This document shows positions 28,033-36,647 of a stretch of 64,000 bases of DNA, in pieces. Location of the stretch: contig CAIQVH010000025.1 of NCBI GenBank assembly GCA_903875215.1, forward strand, positions 24,439 through 88,438, in the 5' to 3' direction. The notes below the pieces were generated by a model. It ran no database searches. It was not told the DNA's origin and was given only the letters and a program-made list of their open reading frames with translations. Made by a program: the position numbers and the translations under genes. The stretch's first letter is position 1, and each line of letters begins with the position of its first letter. Source of the stretch: an uncultured Anaerolineae bacterium. Lineage in GTDB: Bacteria > Chloroflexota > Anaerolineae > Anaerolineales > Villigracilaceae.

Positions 28033-29040
28033 CTACTCACATCCACACGATTGGCGGATCACCAGTTCGGTGGGGAGTAGTACTTCGGCTTCGCAGGGTT
28101 GGTTGCGAAGGCATTTGACCAGGAGCTGCACGGCAGTCCGGCCAACCTGCTCAATGGGGGCGCGCACCGTAGTCAGGGGCGGGGAAATGTAACGGGAAAA
28201 AGGAACATCATCAAAACCGACGACCGACACATCCTGCGGTACCGAGCGGCCGGCCTGTTTGAGCGCGGCAATCACGCCCACGGCGGCGTCATCATCCCCG
28301 GCAAAGACAGCGTCAAACTCCACCCCATCCAACAGCAGGTTTTCAATTGCATCGCCGGCTTCCACTTCATCAAACCCGCCACTGGCGATCAAGGCCGGAT
28401 CAAAGGCAATGTTGTGAGCCTGAAGGGCTTCTCGATAGCCGCGCTCACGCCAATGCGAGTCTTCGTGATTTTCAGGGCCTTGCAGGTAAACGATACGCCG
28501 CCGGTGGTGGACTTCTATCATATGGCTGACCAGCATTTCAGCCCCCGACTTATTTTCGACTGTGACGAAGGGATAGGGACAATCGGGTGGCGGAGTCTGA
28601 TGCAGGAGAACCACCGGAAATTCGCGCTCGTAATACCGGCGCAAACTGGCTTCATCCATGCTGCCGGCAAAGATAATCAATCCATCGACACTGTGCTCGC
28701 CAAAACGTACAGATGCCTGTTCATTCTGCCGCGAGTAAATCAGGAGGTCGTACCCCGCTTCGCGCACGCCCGCTTCAATCCCTTTCAACATGGGTGGGAA
28801 AAACGCTCCGCTGATTTCCTGCAATAAGACACCAATCATATTGGTACGGTTCATCACCAGCTGGCGCGCCGCCGGGTGTGGAGAAAATCCCAGTTGATCA
28901 ATGGCCTCGCGGACTCGCTGCGCGGTTTCCGGGGCCACCACAGCCGTGCCATTCAGTACGCGGCTGATGGTGGAAGGCGATACCCCGGCCAGTTTGGCAA
29001 CTTCAATGATGGTGGCAGGACGATGTTGTTTTGGGCTCAT
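28033..29040 (-). CDS. LacI-family transcriptional regulator
   Basis: 335 aa. N-terminal HTH and hinge (TIIEVAKLAGVSPSTISRVLNGTAVVAPETAQRVREAIDQLGF) followed by a periplasmic-binding-protein-like sugar sensor domain (VDGLIIFAGSMDE; VVGFDDVPFSRYISPPLTTV; ending IRQSCGCE). A palindromic site GAAAACGTTTTC, of the CcpA/LacI half-site type, lies 21 nt upstream of its start, so it probably represses itself. The same site precedes the sugar ABC operon. The likely inducer is a sugar from the substrates of the adjacent glycosidases. Confidence 0.9.
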   Translation of the reverse strand: MSPKQHRPATIIEVAKLAGVSPSTISRVLNGTAVVAPETAQRVREAIDQLGFSPHPAARQLVMNRTNMIGVLLQEISGAFFPPMLKGIEAGVREAGYDLLIYSRQNEQASVRFGEHSVDGLIIFAGSMDEASLRRYYEREFPVVLLHQTPPPDCPYPFVTVENKSGAEMLVSHMIEVHHRRRIVYLQGPENHEDSHWRERGYREALQAHNIAFDPALIASGGFDEVEAGDAIENLLLDGVEFDAVFAGDDDAAVGVIAALKQAGRSVPQDVSVVGFDDVPFSRYISPPLTTVRAPIEQVGRTAVQLLVKCLRNQPCEAEVLLPTELVIRQSCGCE

Positions 29041-29046
29041 AAGTCA

Positions 29047-29104
29047 CGAAAAGGTTTTCTGAAAACGTTTTCACTATTCTATGGGTTTTGCAGCGGCTTG
29101 TCAA
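29047..29104 (-). promoter_or_regulatory. lacI promoter and LacI-type operator
   Basis: On the minus strand TTGACA (29104-29099), 17-nt spacer, TAGAAT (29081-29076), then the perfect palindrome GAAAACGTTTTC (29061-29072) over the transcription start. A 43-nt block (29047-29089) is identical to 35666-35708. Confidence 0.8.
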
Positions 29105-29203
29105 GGACTGGGCGCCAGGCGAGCGAATGCGCGCGACAGTCATCAAAACCACGCTGAATGCACCCTAGCTACTGCGTAAAGAAGTTCGCTCAGTGTTCCC
29201 TGA

Positions 29204-29232
29204 CCATCCCCTCCCCCGAGGGAGAGGGGATA
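29204..29232. repeat. Dispersed palindromic repeat copy
   Basis: An imperfect hairpin CATCCCCTCCCCC / GAGGGAGAGGGGAT with one bulge, same core as the element in the GH36 gene. It lies between lacI and the CDF gene. Confidence 0.45.
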
Positions 29233-29281
29233 TGCCAAAATATCGGGCGAAAACCTTCAACCGTGGAAACGCCACAACCGG

Positions 29282-30475
29282 TCAGGCAGTCGCAGTCGCA
29301 GAGATCTTCGGCATCACATGATGCTCGGTGTGATGGTGGTGATTATTCGTCCGCTCGCACTCGCACGGGTCAACATGCACCGTCACATCCACCAGCGCGG
29401 GCAGGATGTGGAACAATTCGTGGCGCACTTCCTCGGCGATGTGATGGCTTTCGTGCGTGGGCAGTTCGCAATCCACGGTGATGTGCAGTTCAGCGCGCTG
29501 ACGATGCCCCACCCAGCGGATGGCGACATCGTGCACCGACAGCACACCTTCCACAGCTTCGGCGGTGTGCTCGACTCGATGCGTGATCTCCGGATCAACC
29601 GCGTCCATAATGCGGTAGTACATGTCGCGGGCCGAATTCCAGACGATGACCAGGATCGCCACGCCGATGAGAATGCCGATGATGGGATCAAACAACGGGA
29701 ACCCGAGCCAGACGCCAATCGCCCCGGCCAGCACTGCCAGCGAGGTGAAACCGTCGGTGCGGGCGTGGTAGCCATCCGCCACCAGCGCGGCGGAGCCAAT
29801 CTGCTTGCCGATGTTGATGCGGAAAATCGCCACCAGTTCGTTGCCGAAAAAGCCGATAATCGCGGCGGCGGCCACCCAGCCCAGGTTGGTAATCGGTTCG
29901 GGGTGGATGATTTTCATCACGGCCTGGTAAATCGCTTCCAGCGCGCTGAACAAAATCATCAGGACGATAATCACGCCCGCAATATCCTCGGCGCGGCCAT
30001 AGCCGTAGGTGAAGCGCCTGTCGCGCGCGCGGCGGGCAAGCGTGAACGCCAGCCCCAGCGGGACAGCCGTCAGCGCATCTGAAAAATTGTGGATGGTATC
30101 GGCCAGCAGCGCCACGCTGCCGCTGATGTAGACAATCACCACCTGGAAAACGGCGGTAATCAGCAGCGCGACCAGCGAAACCTTCACCGCCCAGATGCCG
30201 CGGTCGGTCGCCAGGGCGGCATCCAGCGCGGCTTCGTGATGCCCGTGCGAATGCGGCATGATGGCGTGCTGGATTTTGGCCCACAGGACATCATGGGAAT
30301 GGTCATGGCCGTGTTCGTGGTCGTGGTCATGTTCGTGGTCGTGGTCGTGGTCATGTTCGTGGTCGTGGTCATCGTGCCCGTGCGGGTGGTCATGGTCGTG
30401 ACCGTGGTCATGATGGTGCTCATGTTCCTCATGAGCGTGCTTTTGTTCGTTCTCGTTCTCGTCGTGATGTCCCAT
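29282..30475 (-). CDS. CDF-family heavy metal exporter with long His/Asp-rich N-terminus
   Basis: 397 aa. The first 65 residues are an HD/HE-rich tail (HDHDHEHDHDHEHGHDHSHD), a metal-binding region seen in zinc or cobalt exporters. Then six membrane segments: VALLADTIHNFSDALTA carries the H-x3-D site and VADGYHARTDGFTS the second metal site (H-x3-D). A cytoplasmic C-terminal domain (VHDVAIRWVGHRQRAELHITVDC...) ends in another His cluster (HHHHTEHH). It sits inside a carbohydrate region between lacI and GH5; a link to those genes is not evident. No metalloregulator is adjacent. Confidence 0.9.
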   Translation of the reverse strand: MGHHDENENEQKHAHEEHEHHHDHGHDHDHPHGHDDHDHEHDHDHDHEHDHDHEHGHDHSHDVLWAKIQHAIMPHSHGHHEAALDAALATDRGIWAVKVSLVALLITAVFQVVIVYISGSVALLADTIHNFSDALTAVPLGLAFTLARRARDRRFTYGYGRAEDIAGVIIVLMILFSALEAIYQAVMKIIHPEPITNLGWVAAAAIIGFFGNELVAIFRINIGKQIGSAALVADGYHARTDGFTSLAVLAGAIGVWLGFPLFDPIIGILIGVAILVIVWNSARDMYYRIMDAVDPEITHRVEHTAEAVEGVLSVHDVAIRWVGHRQRAELHITVDCELPTHESHHIAEEVRHELFHILPALVDVTVHVDPCECERTNNHHHHTEHHVMPKISATATA

Positions 30476-30559
30476 CGGGGGCCTCCAAAAATAAGATGTG
30501 GAGGTTATAGGGTTATCTTTTTATCGCGGGAGACCCTCAACCATCGACCCGCTTCGTAC

Positions 30560-31972
30560 TCACAGGTGTTTTTTCAGCGTCTCAATCACCGGCGCATTGG
30601 GAACGCAATTTTTCAACTCAAACGCGCTGAGCATCTCATCGAGCTGCGTTTCGGTCTTGTCTTTGAATAAGTTGGAATAGGGCACTTGCAGGAATTGGGC
30701 CAGGTAGCCGAACAGGGTGTACTGCGCGAACCAGCGCCGGTCAATCTGGACCTGGAGCCGGTTTTCCGTTAAATAGGCGTCAATCGCATCTGCGGCATTT
30801 TTCAGCGCCCCGGCCACCGACCCGGCGGGCATCTCGCCCTCCCAGTCTGCGGCCTCCTGTTTGGCTTTCAGGATCGGCTGGATGAGTTTCACGTATTCCG
30901 AATCCGGATTCAGGTTGTAAGAACCCATCGACGCGATATCTTTCCACGTCCAGACCGCCCAGTTTGCCCCGGCAGAGTCGAACACCCCCAGCTGGTCATC
31001 CAGCGCTGCGGCGCGATACTGAACCGATTCCGGGTAGCCCGCGTACCAGACCCCAAACTCGCCGACAAAGATAGGTTTGCGATACTTGAAGGCGCAGCGT
31101 GTGCCGCTGTGCATCCCAAACTCAGCAGCCACAATGTCACGGTTCCAGTACATCCCGTCGATGATGCCTGGGTACGGCTCCCCGCCGCCGGTGGGCGACA
31201 TGTAATTGTGGCTTTCGACCACGATATTGTCGTCGAAGGTCACGTCCAGCCCGTCGAACTCACAGGCGAAGTTATCCCCCTCCACAAACAGGAGGTGGTT
31301 CGGGTCAATTTTGCGAATCGCTTCGGCGGCTTTGCGGTGAACGCTGTTCAAGCCATCCCAGTTGTAGTTGGGCGAGTCGTAATCGTCATATTGAACGCGG
31401 GTGCAGGGCTCATTCATCAGCCCGTAACCGGCCAGGGCAGGATGGTCTTTGTAACGGCGGGCCATCTCAGCCCACAGGCGCGCAAAACGCTCCTGGTAGT
31501 GAGCGGTCTGGTAGAGCAGGATGTGAACATGGGCGTTGTCGCTGTGCCAGTCGGGGTTGTGCCAGCCCTGGACGGCGTGAAAATCCAGGATGACGTAAAT
31601 CCCGTATTTCGCGCACCAATCCAGCGCGGCATCGAGGCGTTTGAAACCGGCTTCGAGATACTCAAAGGGCCGGTCATCGCGCTCGAAGTGGCGGTAGTTG
31701 AACGGGATGCGGATGACATTGGCCCCCAGCTCTGCCATCGCCCGGACATCTGCCTCGGAGAAAAAGTGGTCGAGCAGCCGGTCGAAAAAGAACTGCGCCT
31801 TGTCTTTTCCCAGCTTCCGGGCCATGGTGGCGCGAAGATTGTGTTCCGCGCCGACAAACCCGTCGATGAAATCTTCCATATTCAGCCAGCCGCCCACATT
31901 CCACCCGCGCAGGCGGATGGGCTGGCCGGAGGCCGTGACAATTTGGTGGTTTTGGACTTTGAGGAGTTCCAT
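30560..31972 (-). CDS. GH5-family glycoside hydrolase
   Basis: 470 aa, no signal peptide, so it acts on imported oligosaccharides. IRLRGWNVGGWLNMEDF is a typical GH5 opening; NVIRIPFNYRHFE, VILDFHAVQGWHN, GLMNEPCTR (acid/base Glu) and IFVGEFGVWYAG (nucleophile Glu) follow, with HNY between. Resembles cellulase/glucosidase or exo-glucanase types. About 70 nt separate it from the permease gene, so it is probably in the importer operon. A downstream CDF gene follows after 84 nt. Confidence 0.85.
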   Translation of the reverse strand: MELLKVQNHQIVTASGQPIRLRGWNVGGWLNMEDFIDGFVGAEHNLRATMARKLGKDKAQFFFDRLLDHFFSEADVRAMAELGANVIRIPFNYRHFERDDRPFEYLEAGFKRLDAALDWCAKYGIYVILDFHAVQGWHNPDWHSDNAHVHILLYQTAHYQERFARLWAEMARRYKDHPALAGYGLMNEPCTRVQYDDYDSPNYNWDGLNSVHRKAAEAIRKIDPNHLLFVEGDNFACEFDGLDVTFDDNIVVESHNYMSPTGGGEPYPGIIDGMYWNRDIVAAEFGMHSGTRCAFKYRKPIFVGEFGVWYAGYPESVQYRAAALDDQLGVFDSAGANWAVWTWKDIASMGSYNLNPDSEYVKLIQPILKAKQEAADWEGEMPAGSVAGALKNAADAIDAYLTENRLQVQIDRRWFAQYTLFGYLAQFLQVPYSNLFKDKTETQLDEMLSAFELKNCVPNAPVIETLKKHL

Positions 31973-32043
31973 AGTGGTGGGTGGGAATTGGCGATTGGTA
32001 ATTGGTCAGTGGCGAGGGTGCGACGCACTCCCGGCGCCAAATC

Positions 32044-33147
32044 CTATTCCTTCGACCCGGTCAGCTTGATGCCCTGGATGAAGGTCTTCTGGGCAAAAAA
32101 GAAGGTGATGACAATCGGCAGCGTAAAGACAGTTGCCGCGGCCATCAATTGGTTCCAGACGATGGTTTTTTGCCCCTGGAAGTCTTGCAAACCCAGCGCC
32201 ATGGTGAAATTCCGTGGGCTGTGCAGGAAGAGCAGCGGCCCTGTGAAGTCGTTCCAGGCCCACAGGAAAGTGAAGACGGTAATGGTCGCCAGCACCGGTG
32301 TGGAAAGGGGCAGGACGATGCGGGTGAAGATTTGCCATTCATTGGCGCCATCCACGCGCGCGGCATCGCACATTTCTTCAGGGATGGTTTTGAAGAACTG
32401 GCGCAGCAGGAATACATCCCAGGCGTTGGCAAAAAAGGTTGGGATGATGAGCGGCAGGAATGAATCGCCCCAGCCGAGAAAATCGTTGAAGAACAGGTAG
32501 ATGGGGATCATCGTCACCTGGAAAGGCAGCATCATGGTGGCGAGGATGATGACAAAGAGCAGATCGCGCCCAGGGAACTTCAGGCGGGCAAAGGCATAGG
32601 CAACCGGCGTATTCGATACGAGCGTGCCGATAATACTGAAAATGGCAATGATCAGGCTATTCCTGAAATAGACCCAGAAACTGGCCCCTACGCCTGGGCG
32701 GCTGCCACGGCTCATGGCATCGGGGAAATTTTCCCAGCGGAAGGAAACTTCCATGATGGGTTCGGCAATCCTTTCTTTGCCCCGCTGAAGTTTGTAGGTG
32801 AGAATCTCAGCCGGGTTGGCAGGATCCACAAAAGTCCCCACGCCTTCCACGATTTTGATTGCCGCCAGCTGCCTGAGCGTCCCCAGCTCGGTTTTGACAG
32901 TATAGAGCGGCAGTTTTTTGCCGTTAACTTCCACCCGGACGTTGTCGTAAGGCAGCCAGCGGGGCGGTGAGCGGAAGACATCCTGGTCGGATTTGAAGGC
33001 CGTCAGCAACATCCACAGAAATGGCACGGCGAAGAACATGCCAACGAAAATGATCAGCCCGTGGCCGAGGAGCGAACGCAATAATTGAATGGGTTTTAGC
33101 GCCTTGTTGGGGGCTGCAAGGTCGGTGTCCATGGCTTTACCCGGCAT
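32044..33147 (-). CDS. Sugar ABC transporter permease (MalG-like) with an enlarged periplasmic loop
   Basis: About 367 aa versus roughly 275-300 for usual MalG-type permeases. One membrane segment near residue 30, then an inserted polar region of about 90-100 residues (FRSPPRWLPYDNVRV...NFPDAM), then five more segments. The EAA motif for the ATPase is at MCDAARVDGANEWQIFTRIVLPLSTP. The start is either ATG 33147 or ATG 33132; both lie at the end of the upstream permease gene. Forms the inner-membrane channel with the next gene. Confidence 0.85.
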   Translation of the reverse strand: MPGKAMDTDLAAPNKALKPIQLLRSLLGHGLIIFVGMFFAVPFLWMLLTAFKSDQDVFRSPPRWLPYDNVRVEVNGKKLPLYTVKTELGTLRQLAAIKIVEGVGTFVDPANPAEILTYKLQRGKERIAEPIMEVSFRWENFPDAMSRGSRPGVGASFWVYFRNSLIIAIFSIIGTLVSNTPVAYAFARLKFPGRDLLFVIILATMMLPFQVTMIPIYLFFNDFLGWGDSFLPLIIPTFFANAWDVFLLRQFFKTIPEEMCDAARVDGANEWQIFTRIVLPLSTPVLATITVFTFLWAWNDFTGPLLFLHSPRNFTMALGLQDFQGQKTIVWNQLMAAATVFTLPIVITFFFAQKTFIQGIKLTGSKE

Positions 33148-34090
33148 AATAGGTGAACCTGTCGCTGACTTTGAGGAGTAGAAGGGTGAAACATAAAATA
33201 ATGACAAAGAGAATCCAGGCCATCGCCGAGGCGTAGCCCATCTTCAGGAACAGGAAGGCGTTCTGGTACAGGTACACGGAGTAAAACAGGGTGGAATTCA
33301 GCGGGCGTCCCAAATTGTCGCCACCGCCCACAACGTAGGCCTGCGCGAAATATTGGAACATCCCGATCATGCCCGTAATCAGGTTGAAGAGGGTAATGGG
33401 CGAGACCATCGGGATGGTGATATACCACAGACGCTGGAACCAGTTGGCGCCATCCAGTTCAGCGGCTTCGATCAGGCTGGTCGGCACATCCTGCAACCCG
33501 GAAAGATAAATGATAATGGTGCCGCCCATGCCCCACATCCCAAGCAGAATGAGCGCTGGCTTGGCCCAATTGGGGTCGGCCATCCAGTTGGGGCCATCGA
33601 TGCCAAGCCTGGCAAGCAGGGTATTGACCAATCCCACCTGTGGATTAAGCAGCCAGAGGAACAGGATGGTGCCTGCCACCGTGGGCACGATGGAAGGCAG
33701 AAAATACACAACGCGGTAAAAAGCCTGTCCGCGCACCTTCAGGTTAAGCAGGAGCGCGCAAAGAAAAGAGGCGAACAACCCGAGGGGCACTGCAATCACC
33801 ACCATATAAATTGTGTTGTTCAACGAGATGAAGAACTTCTGGTCTGAAAAGAGTTTGAGGTAGTTCTCCAGGCCAACCCATTCAGGCGCTCGTTTGGAGT
33901 GGTAGATGGTGAAGCTGTAATACAGGGATACCAGCATCGGGTAGAGTGTAAATGCGAAGAACCCGATCAGCCACGGCGAGAGAAAAAGCAGGCCGGTGCG
34001 CAAATCTGCCTTGGTGCGCTTCGTCCACACAACCTTGGGAGGTAGCTGGAACCCTAAGATTTTTCGTTCGGGCACGCCTGGGTTGTCCAT
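33137..34090 (-). CDS. Sugar ABC transporter permease (MalF/UgpA-like)
   Basis: 317 aa, six membrane segments. LFLSPWLIGFFAFTLYPMLVSLYYSF is the typical first segment; the EAA loop reads SLIEAAELDGANWFQRLWYITIPMVSP. Partner of the MalG-like permease, whose start it overlaps. The binding-protein gene ends 66 nt upstream. Confidence 0.9.
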   Translation of the reverse strand: MDNPGVPERKILGFQLPPKVVWTKRTKADLRTGLLFLSPWLIGFFAFTLYPMLVSLYYSFTIYHSKRAPEWVGLENYLKLFSDQKFFISLNNTIYMVVIAVPLGLFASFLCALLLNLKVRGQAFYRVVYFLPSIVPTVAGTILFLWLLNPQVGLVNTLLARLGIDGPNWMADPNWAKPALILLGMWGMGGTIIIYLSGLQDVPTSLIEAAELDGANWFQRLWYITIPMVSPITLFNLITGMIGMFQYFAQAYVVGGGDNLGRPLNSTLFYSVYLYQNAFLFLKMGYASAMAWILFVIILCFTLLLLKVSDRFTYYAG

Positions 34091-34156
34091 AGTCCATACT
34101 CCACATATCGCGCAGGCCCCAAAGTTTCATCTTTGGGGCCTGCGCACTGAATCGGA

Positions 34157-35452
34157 TTACTTTTTCATCATTTCATTGAATTTTGGCTCGAACTCGGCCT
34201 GAACAGCGTCGAGAGTCGTTTTTGGGTCTGCGCCAGTGTACAGGATGGCCTCCTCAGCTGAGGAGAGCGCATCGTTCAGCTCGAAGGAAAGCGGGGTGTT
34301 GATGACGGCATACGCGTTCGGGCTGCTCATTAAATCCACAAAAACCTGGAACTTGGGCCCCATATCCTTGAAACAGGGATCTGCGGCCGCCTTCTTGCTG
34401 GTAGGCAGATTGGCGTTGAAGCAAAACTCCTCGGCGACGATGGCGGGCGACATCATCCAGGCCAGTAATTTGGCGGAGGCATCTTTATTCGCCGCACCAG
34501 AGGGGATGACGACTACGGTGCCCTGGTTGACAATTGTCCCGGCCCGTTCAGGGTGGGCGGCGGGCGGCGGGAAGGCAACCACGCCATAATTCAATTCGGG
34601 CTTGAGCGCCGGGATGAAGTTCGGCCCGACCTGCCACTCGCCTTCGACCATCATGGCCACCTTGCCAGCGTAGAAGGGCGCATCGGGTGAGCCGTATTCG
34701 CCAAAGCCAGATGAAAACGCCTGCAGGTTGGTAACGCCATACTTGGTGTAGAACTGCTGTTGCCAGGTAAGCGCATCTATCATCGCCTGACTGTTGGTGG
34801 TTAATTGCGTGCCCTCATTGTTGTACCAGAAACCACCAAAGTTGCGGACGTACAGGTCATTGTGGCTCCAGGAATGATCAGGAATGAAACCAACCTGCTC
34901 AAGCTTGCCATCTGCGCCAACGATGGTGAGCTTGTCAGCGTACTCAACCAGCTCTTCCATGGTTGAAGGTGGTTTTTCAGGATCAAGACCAGCGGCTTCG
35001 AACAAGTCCTTGTTCCAGAACAAGGCATAAGCGTCCGTGCCCCAGGGCAGGCAGAGGGTTAATTCACCTTGCTGGCATTGCGAAAGCGGCGCGGGGAACA
35101 TATCCGCCGTGTCTATGTTTCCGGTTTTAATGGCGCTGGAAAGTTCATCCACCAGCCCTTCTTTGTAGAATGATTTAGCCAGATCGCCGCCGCTGAGCAC
35201 GAGAATATCCGGCGGATTGGAACCGGTCAGCGCTGGGAGGACTTTGTCATCTTCAATCGGAGCTGTCACTTCCACCTTGATGCCCGAGAGGGCGGTGTAT
35301 TTGTCAAATAACGTCTGGATTTGCTGCGGGTTGTCACCCCACTGGATCCAGACGCGTAAAACGGTCGGCTCGGCGGGTTTGGCAGCTCCGCAGGCTGAAA
35401 GCATGATGCTCAAAATAACCATGCAGCTGAGAAGGAAAAACGGTTTTTTCAT
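34157..35452 (-). CDS. Sugar ABC transporter substrate-binding lipoprotein
   Basis: 431-aa extracellular solute-binding protein, family 1 type. Signal with lipobox MLSAC (Cys at about residue 21), then LRVWIQWGDNPQQIQTLFDKYTALSGIKVEVTAP, PALTGSNPPDILVLSGGDLAKSF and the later GEWQVGPNF and VVIPSGAANKDASAKLLAWM. AGGAGA precedes ATG at 35452. An upstream in-frame extension to 35635 reads into a lacI remnant and is not part of this protein. No ATPase gene lies in the operon; a shared MsmX-type ATPase elsewhere is likely. Regulated through the palindrome at 35680. Confidence 0.9.
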   Translation of the reverse strand: MKKPFFLLSCMVILSIMLSACGAAKPAEPTVLRVWIQWGDNPQQIQTLFDKYTALSGIKVEVTAPIEDDKVLPALTGSNPPDILVLSGGDLAKSFYKEGLVDELSSAIKTGNIDTADMFPAPLSQCQQGELTLCLPWGTDAYALFWNKDLFEAAGLDPEKPPSTMEELVEYADKLTIVGADGKLEQVGFIPDHSWSHNDLYVRNFGGFWYNNEGTQLTTNSQAMIDALTWQQQFYTKYGVTNLQAFSSGFGEYGSPDAPFYAGKVAMMVEGEWQVGPNFIPALKPELNYGVVAFPPPAAHPERAGTIVNQGTVVVIPSGAANKDASAKLLAWMMSPAIVAEEFCFNANLPTSKKAAADPCFKDMGPKFQVFVDLMSSPNAYAVINTPLSFELNDALSSAEEAILYTGADPKTTLDAVQAEFEPKFNEMMKK

Positions 35453-35564
35453 CTTTTTCTCCTGATTTGGGTGAAGATTTACAGATCGGAACGGTTCCAT
35501 GAACAAAGTAGTTGATTTATATTGGCAGCCTCCTTTACGCAGGAATGATACCCATCCGCCCAAA

Positions 35565-35645
35565 TGGCGGTTCACCAGTTCGTTGGGGAGGAAAACTTCC
35601 GCTTCGCAGGGTGGGTGGCGAAGGCACCTAGTCAAAATCTCCTGC
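35565..35645 (-). pseudogene. Remnant of the 3' end of a second lacI copy
   Basis: The minus strand reads TRCLRHPPCEAEVFLPNELVNRH, against VKCLRNQPCEAEVLLPTELVIRQ at the C-terminus of the intact LacI protein (end near 28040). DNA identity is about 80% over 66 nt by eye. It abuts a promoter-operator copy identical to the one before lacI, so most of a duplicated lacI has been deleted between promoter and 3' end. Confidence 0.75.
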
Positions 35646-35665
35646 CGTTTTCAGCACATGGTTTT

Positions 35666-35723
35666 CGAAAAGGTTTTCTGAAAACGTTTTCACTATTCTA
35701 TGGGTTTTCCCGCAGTGTGTCAA
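35666..35723 (-). promoter_or_regulatory. Promoter-operator of the sugar ABC operon, duplicate of the lacI promoter
   Basis: TTGACA (35723-35718), 17-nt spacer, TAGAAT (35700-35695), GAAAACGTTTTC (35680-35691). 43 nt (35666-35708) are identical to the region before lacI. Predicted start to the importer gives a leader of about 230 nt that includes the lacI remnant. Confidence 0.8.
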
Positions 35724-35765
35724 GGAGGGGCGACCAGGGGGCCATACAGCAGCCCTTTTCAGCAT

Positions 35766-35773
35766 GCTATAAT
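35766..35773 (+). promoter_or_regulatory. Extended -10 promoter of the small lipoprotein gene
   Basis: TGCTATAAT, a perfect -10 with an extended TG, about 33 nt before the start codon; no good -35 is seen. Confidence 0.4.
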
Positions 35774-35805
35774 CATTTCACAAAAGCCCAAAGGAGCTGA
35801 TGAAT

Positions 35806-36306
35806 ATGAAAAGAAATTCATGGATTCTGGCACTGGCAGTCTTGTTGTCGGCTACGCTGGCGTGCAGCCTGTTTAGTGGACGCAGCGCACCGCTTCCCTC
35901 CGCGCCACCCAGCCAGGCGCAGCCGGCGACCGAGCCCGCAACTGAAGCCCAGGCCACTGAAGCGCAAGCGCCGGAGAATGCACCGGTTGGGAGCGGTGAA
36001 GCGAACGATGCGGTGCAAAATTTTGAAACCGAATTCCCTGTGCCGCCCGGCGTCACCCTGTTTACCGACATGGGCAATGGGTCGATCAATATTCAGGCCA
36101 AAATTGAACTCAAGGAAGCAATTTCGTTTTACCGCGATTCTTTTGGCAAACTGGGATACCAGGAACGTGAGATTAACACGGCCATCACGGAATCCACCTT
36201 CAGCCTGGTGTTTGACGGTCATGCCAGTGGCAAGGCCATCATCGTGCAGGGTGTTGACCTGGGCGGCGGCAATACCAATATCTCGATCCGGTTTGAAGAT
36301 ATTTGA
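35806..36306 (+). CDS. Small exported lipoprotein, unknown function
   Basis: 166 aa. Signal peptide with lipobox LSATLAC (Cys at about 20), a Pro/Ala/Glu-rich linker (residues 30-65, repeated TEAQA units), then a globular domain: FPVPPGVTLFTDMGNGSINIQAKIELKEAISFYRDSFGKLGYQEREI...FSLVFDGHASGKAIIVQG. The latter resembles domains with 'FYr..l...Gw' found in small Chloroflexota lipoproteins, but I cannot name a family. AAGGAG lies 9 nt from the second of two ATGs (35806), preferred over 35800. Confidence 0.65.
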   Translation: MKRNSWILALAVLLSATLACSLFSGRSAPLPSAPPSQAQPATEPATEAQATEAQAPENAPVGSGEANDAVQNFETEFPVPPGVTLFTDMGNGSINIQAKIELKEAISFYRDSFGKLGYQEREINTAITESTFSLVFDGHASGKAIIVQGVDLGGGNTNISIRFEDI

Positions 36307-36647
36307 CATAAATAATCGCCAGGTTTGCGTCGCACCTTATTGTTCAGCAGGCGAAAAATCGCCCACTGAATGGGTTTTCTCCGGATCAAGGTGCCACACT
36401 CCCGCGGTGTAAACGGGGCTGTCTGAAGAGGGGCAGCCCCGCTTACATCCAGCGCAGGCCCGCAGGGCGACATCAAGACCGTAGATCCAACCGCTCGTCA
36501 TTGATCCAATTCGTCACATCTGAAATCCTTTTTCTTCAGTGAGTTGACTCAGACCGATGAGTGTGCGAAAATGTTATGCACACCAATTAAATGTTTACCA
36601 CATGCCATCAATCCCCTTTAGTACGTGCCAACCCAACCAGGTGACCT
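36307..36647. other. Intergenic region with hairpin and inverted repeats, no gene seen
   Basis: Holds a long hairpin, TGTAA-A-CGGGGCTG (36408-36421) with CAGCCCCG-C-TTACA (36434-36447), without a T-run, so it is a weak terminator or a repeat. GTGTGC (36561-36566) and GCACAC (36578-36583) form an inverted repeat, and TGAGTTGACTCA is a further one near 36539. These could be operators for the diguanylate cyclase gene. Confidence 0.45.

Noticed and set aside
30089..30670. Val/Met-rich plus-strand ORF that looks like membrane segments
   Set aside because: It is the antisense of the His/Asp repeat of the CDF exporter; GTG/GTC runs are the complement of CAC/GAC codons.
31109..32500. 463-codon plus-strand ORF
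   Set aside because: Antisense of the GH5 and MalG-like genes, which have full family motifs.
35453..35635. Longer N-terminus for the sugar-binding lipoprotein
   Set aside because: It would place 61 residues before the signal peptide; these come from the lacI remnant.
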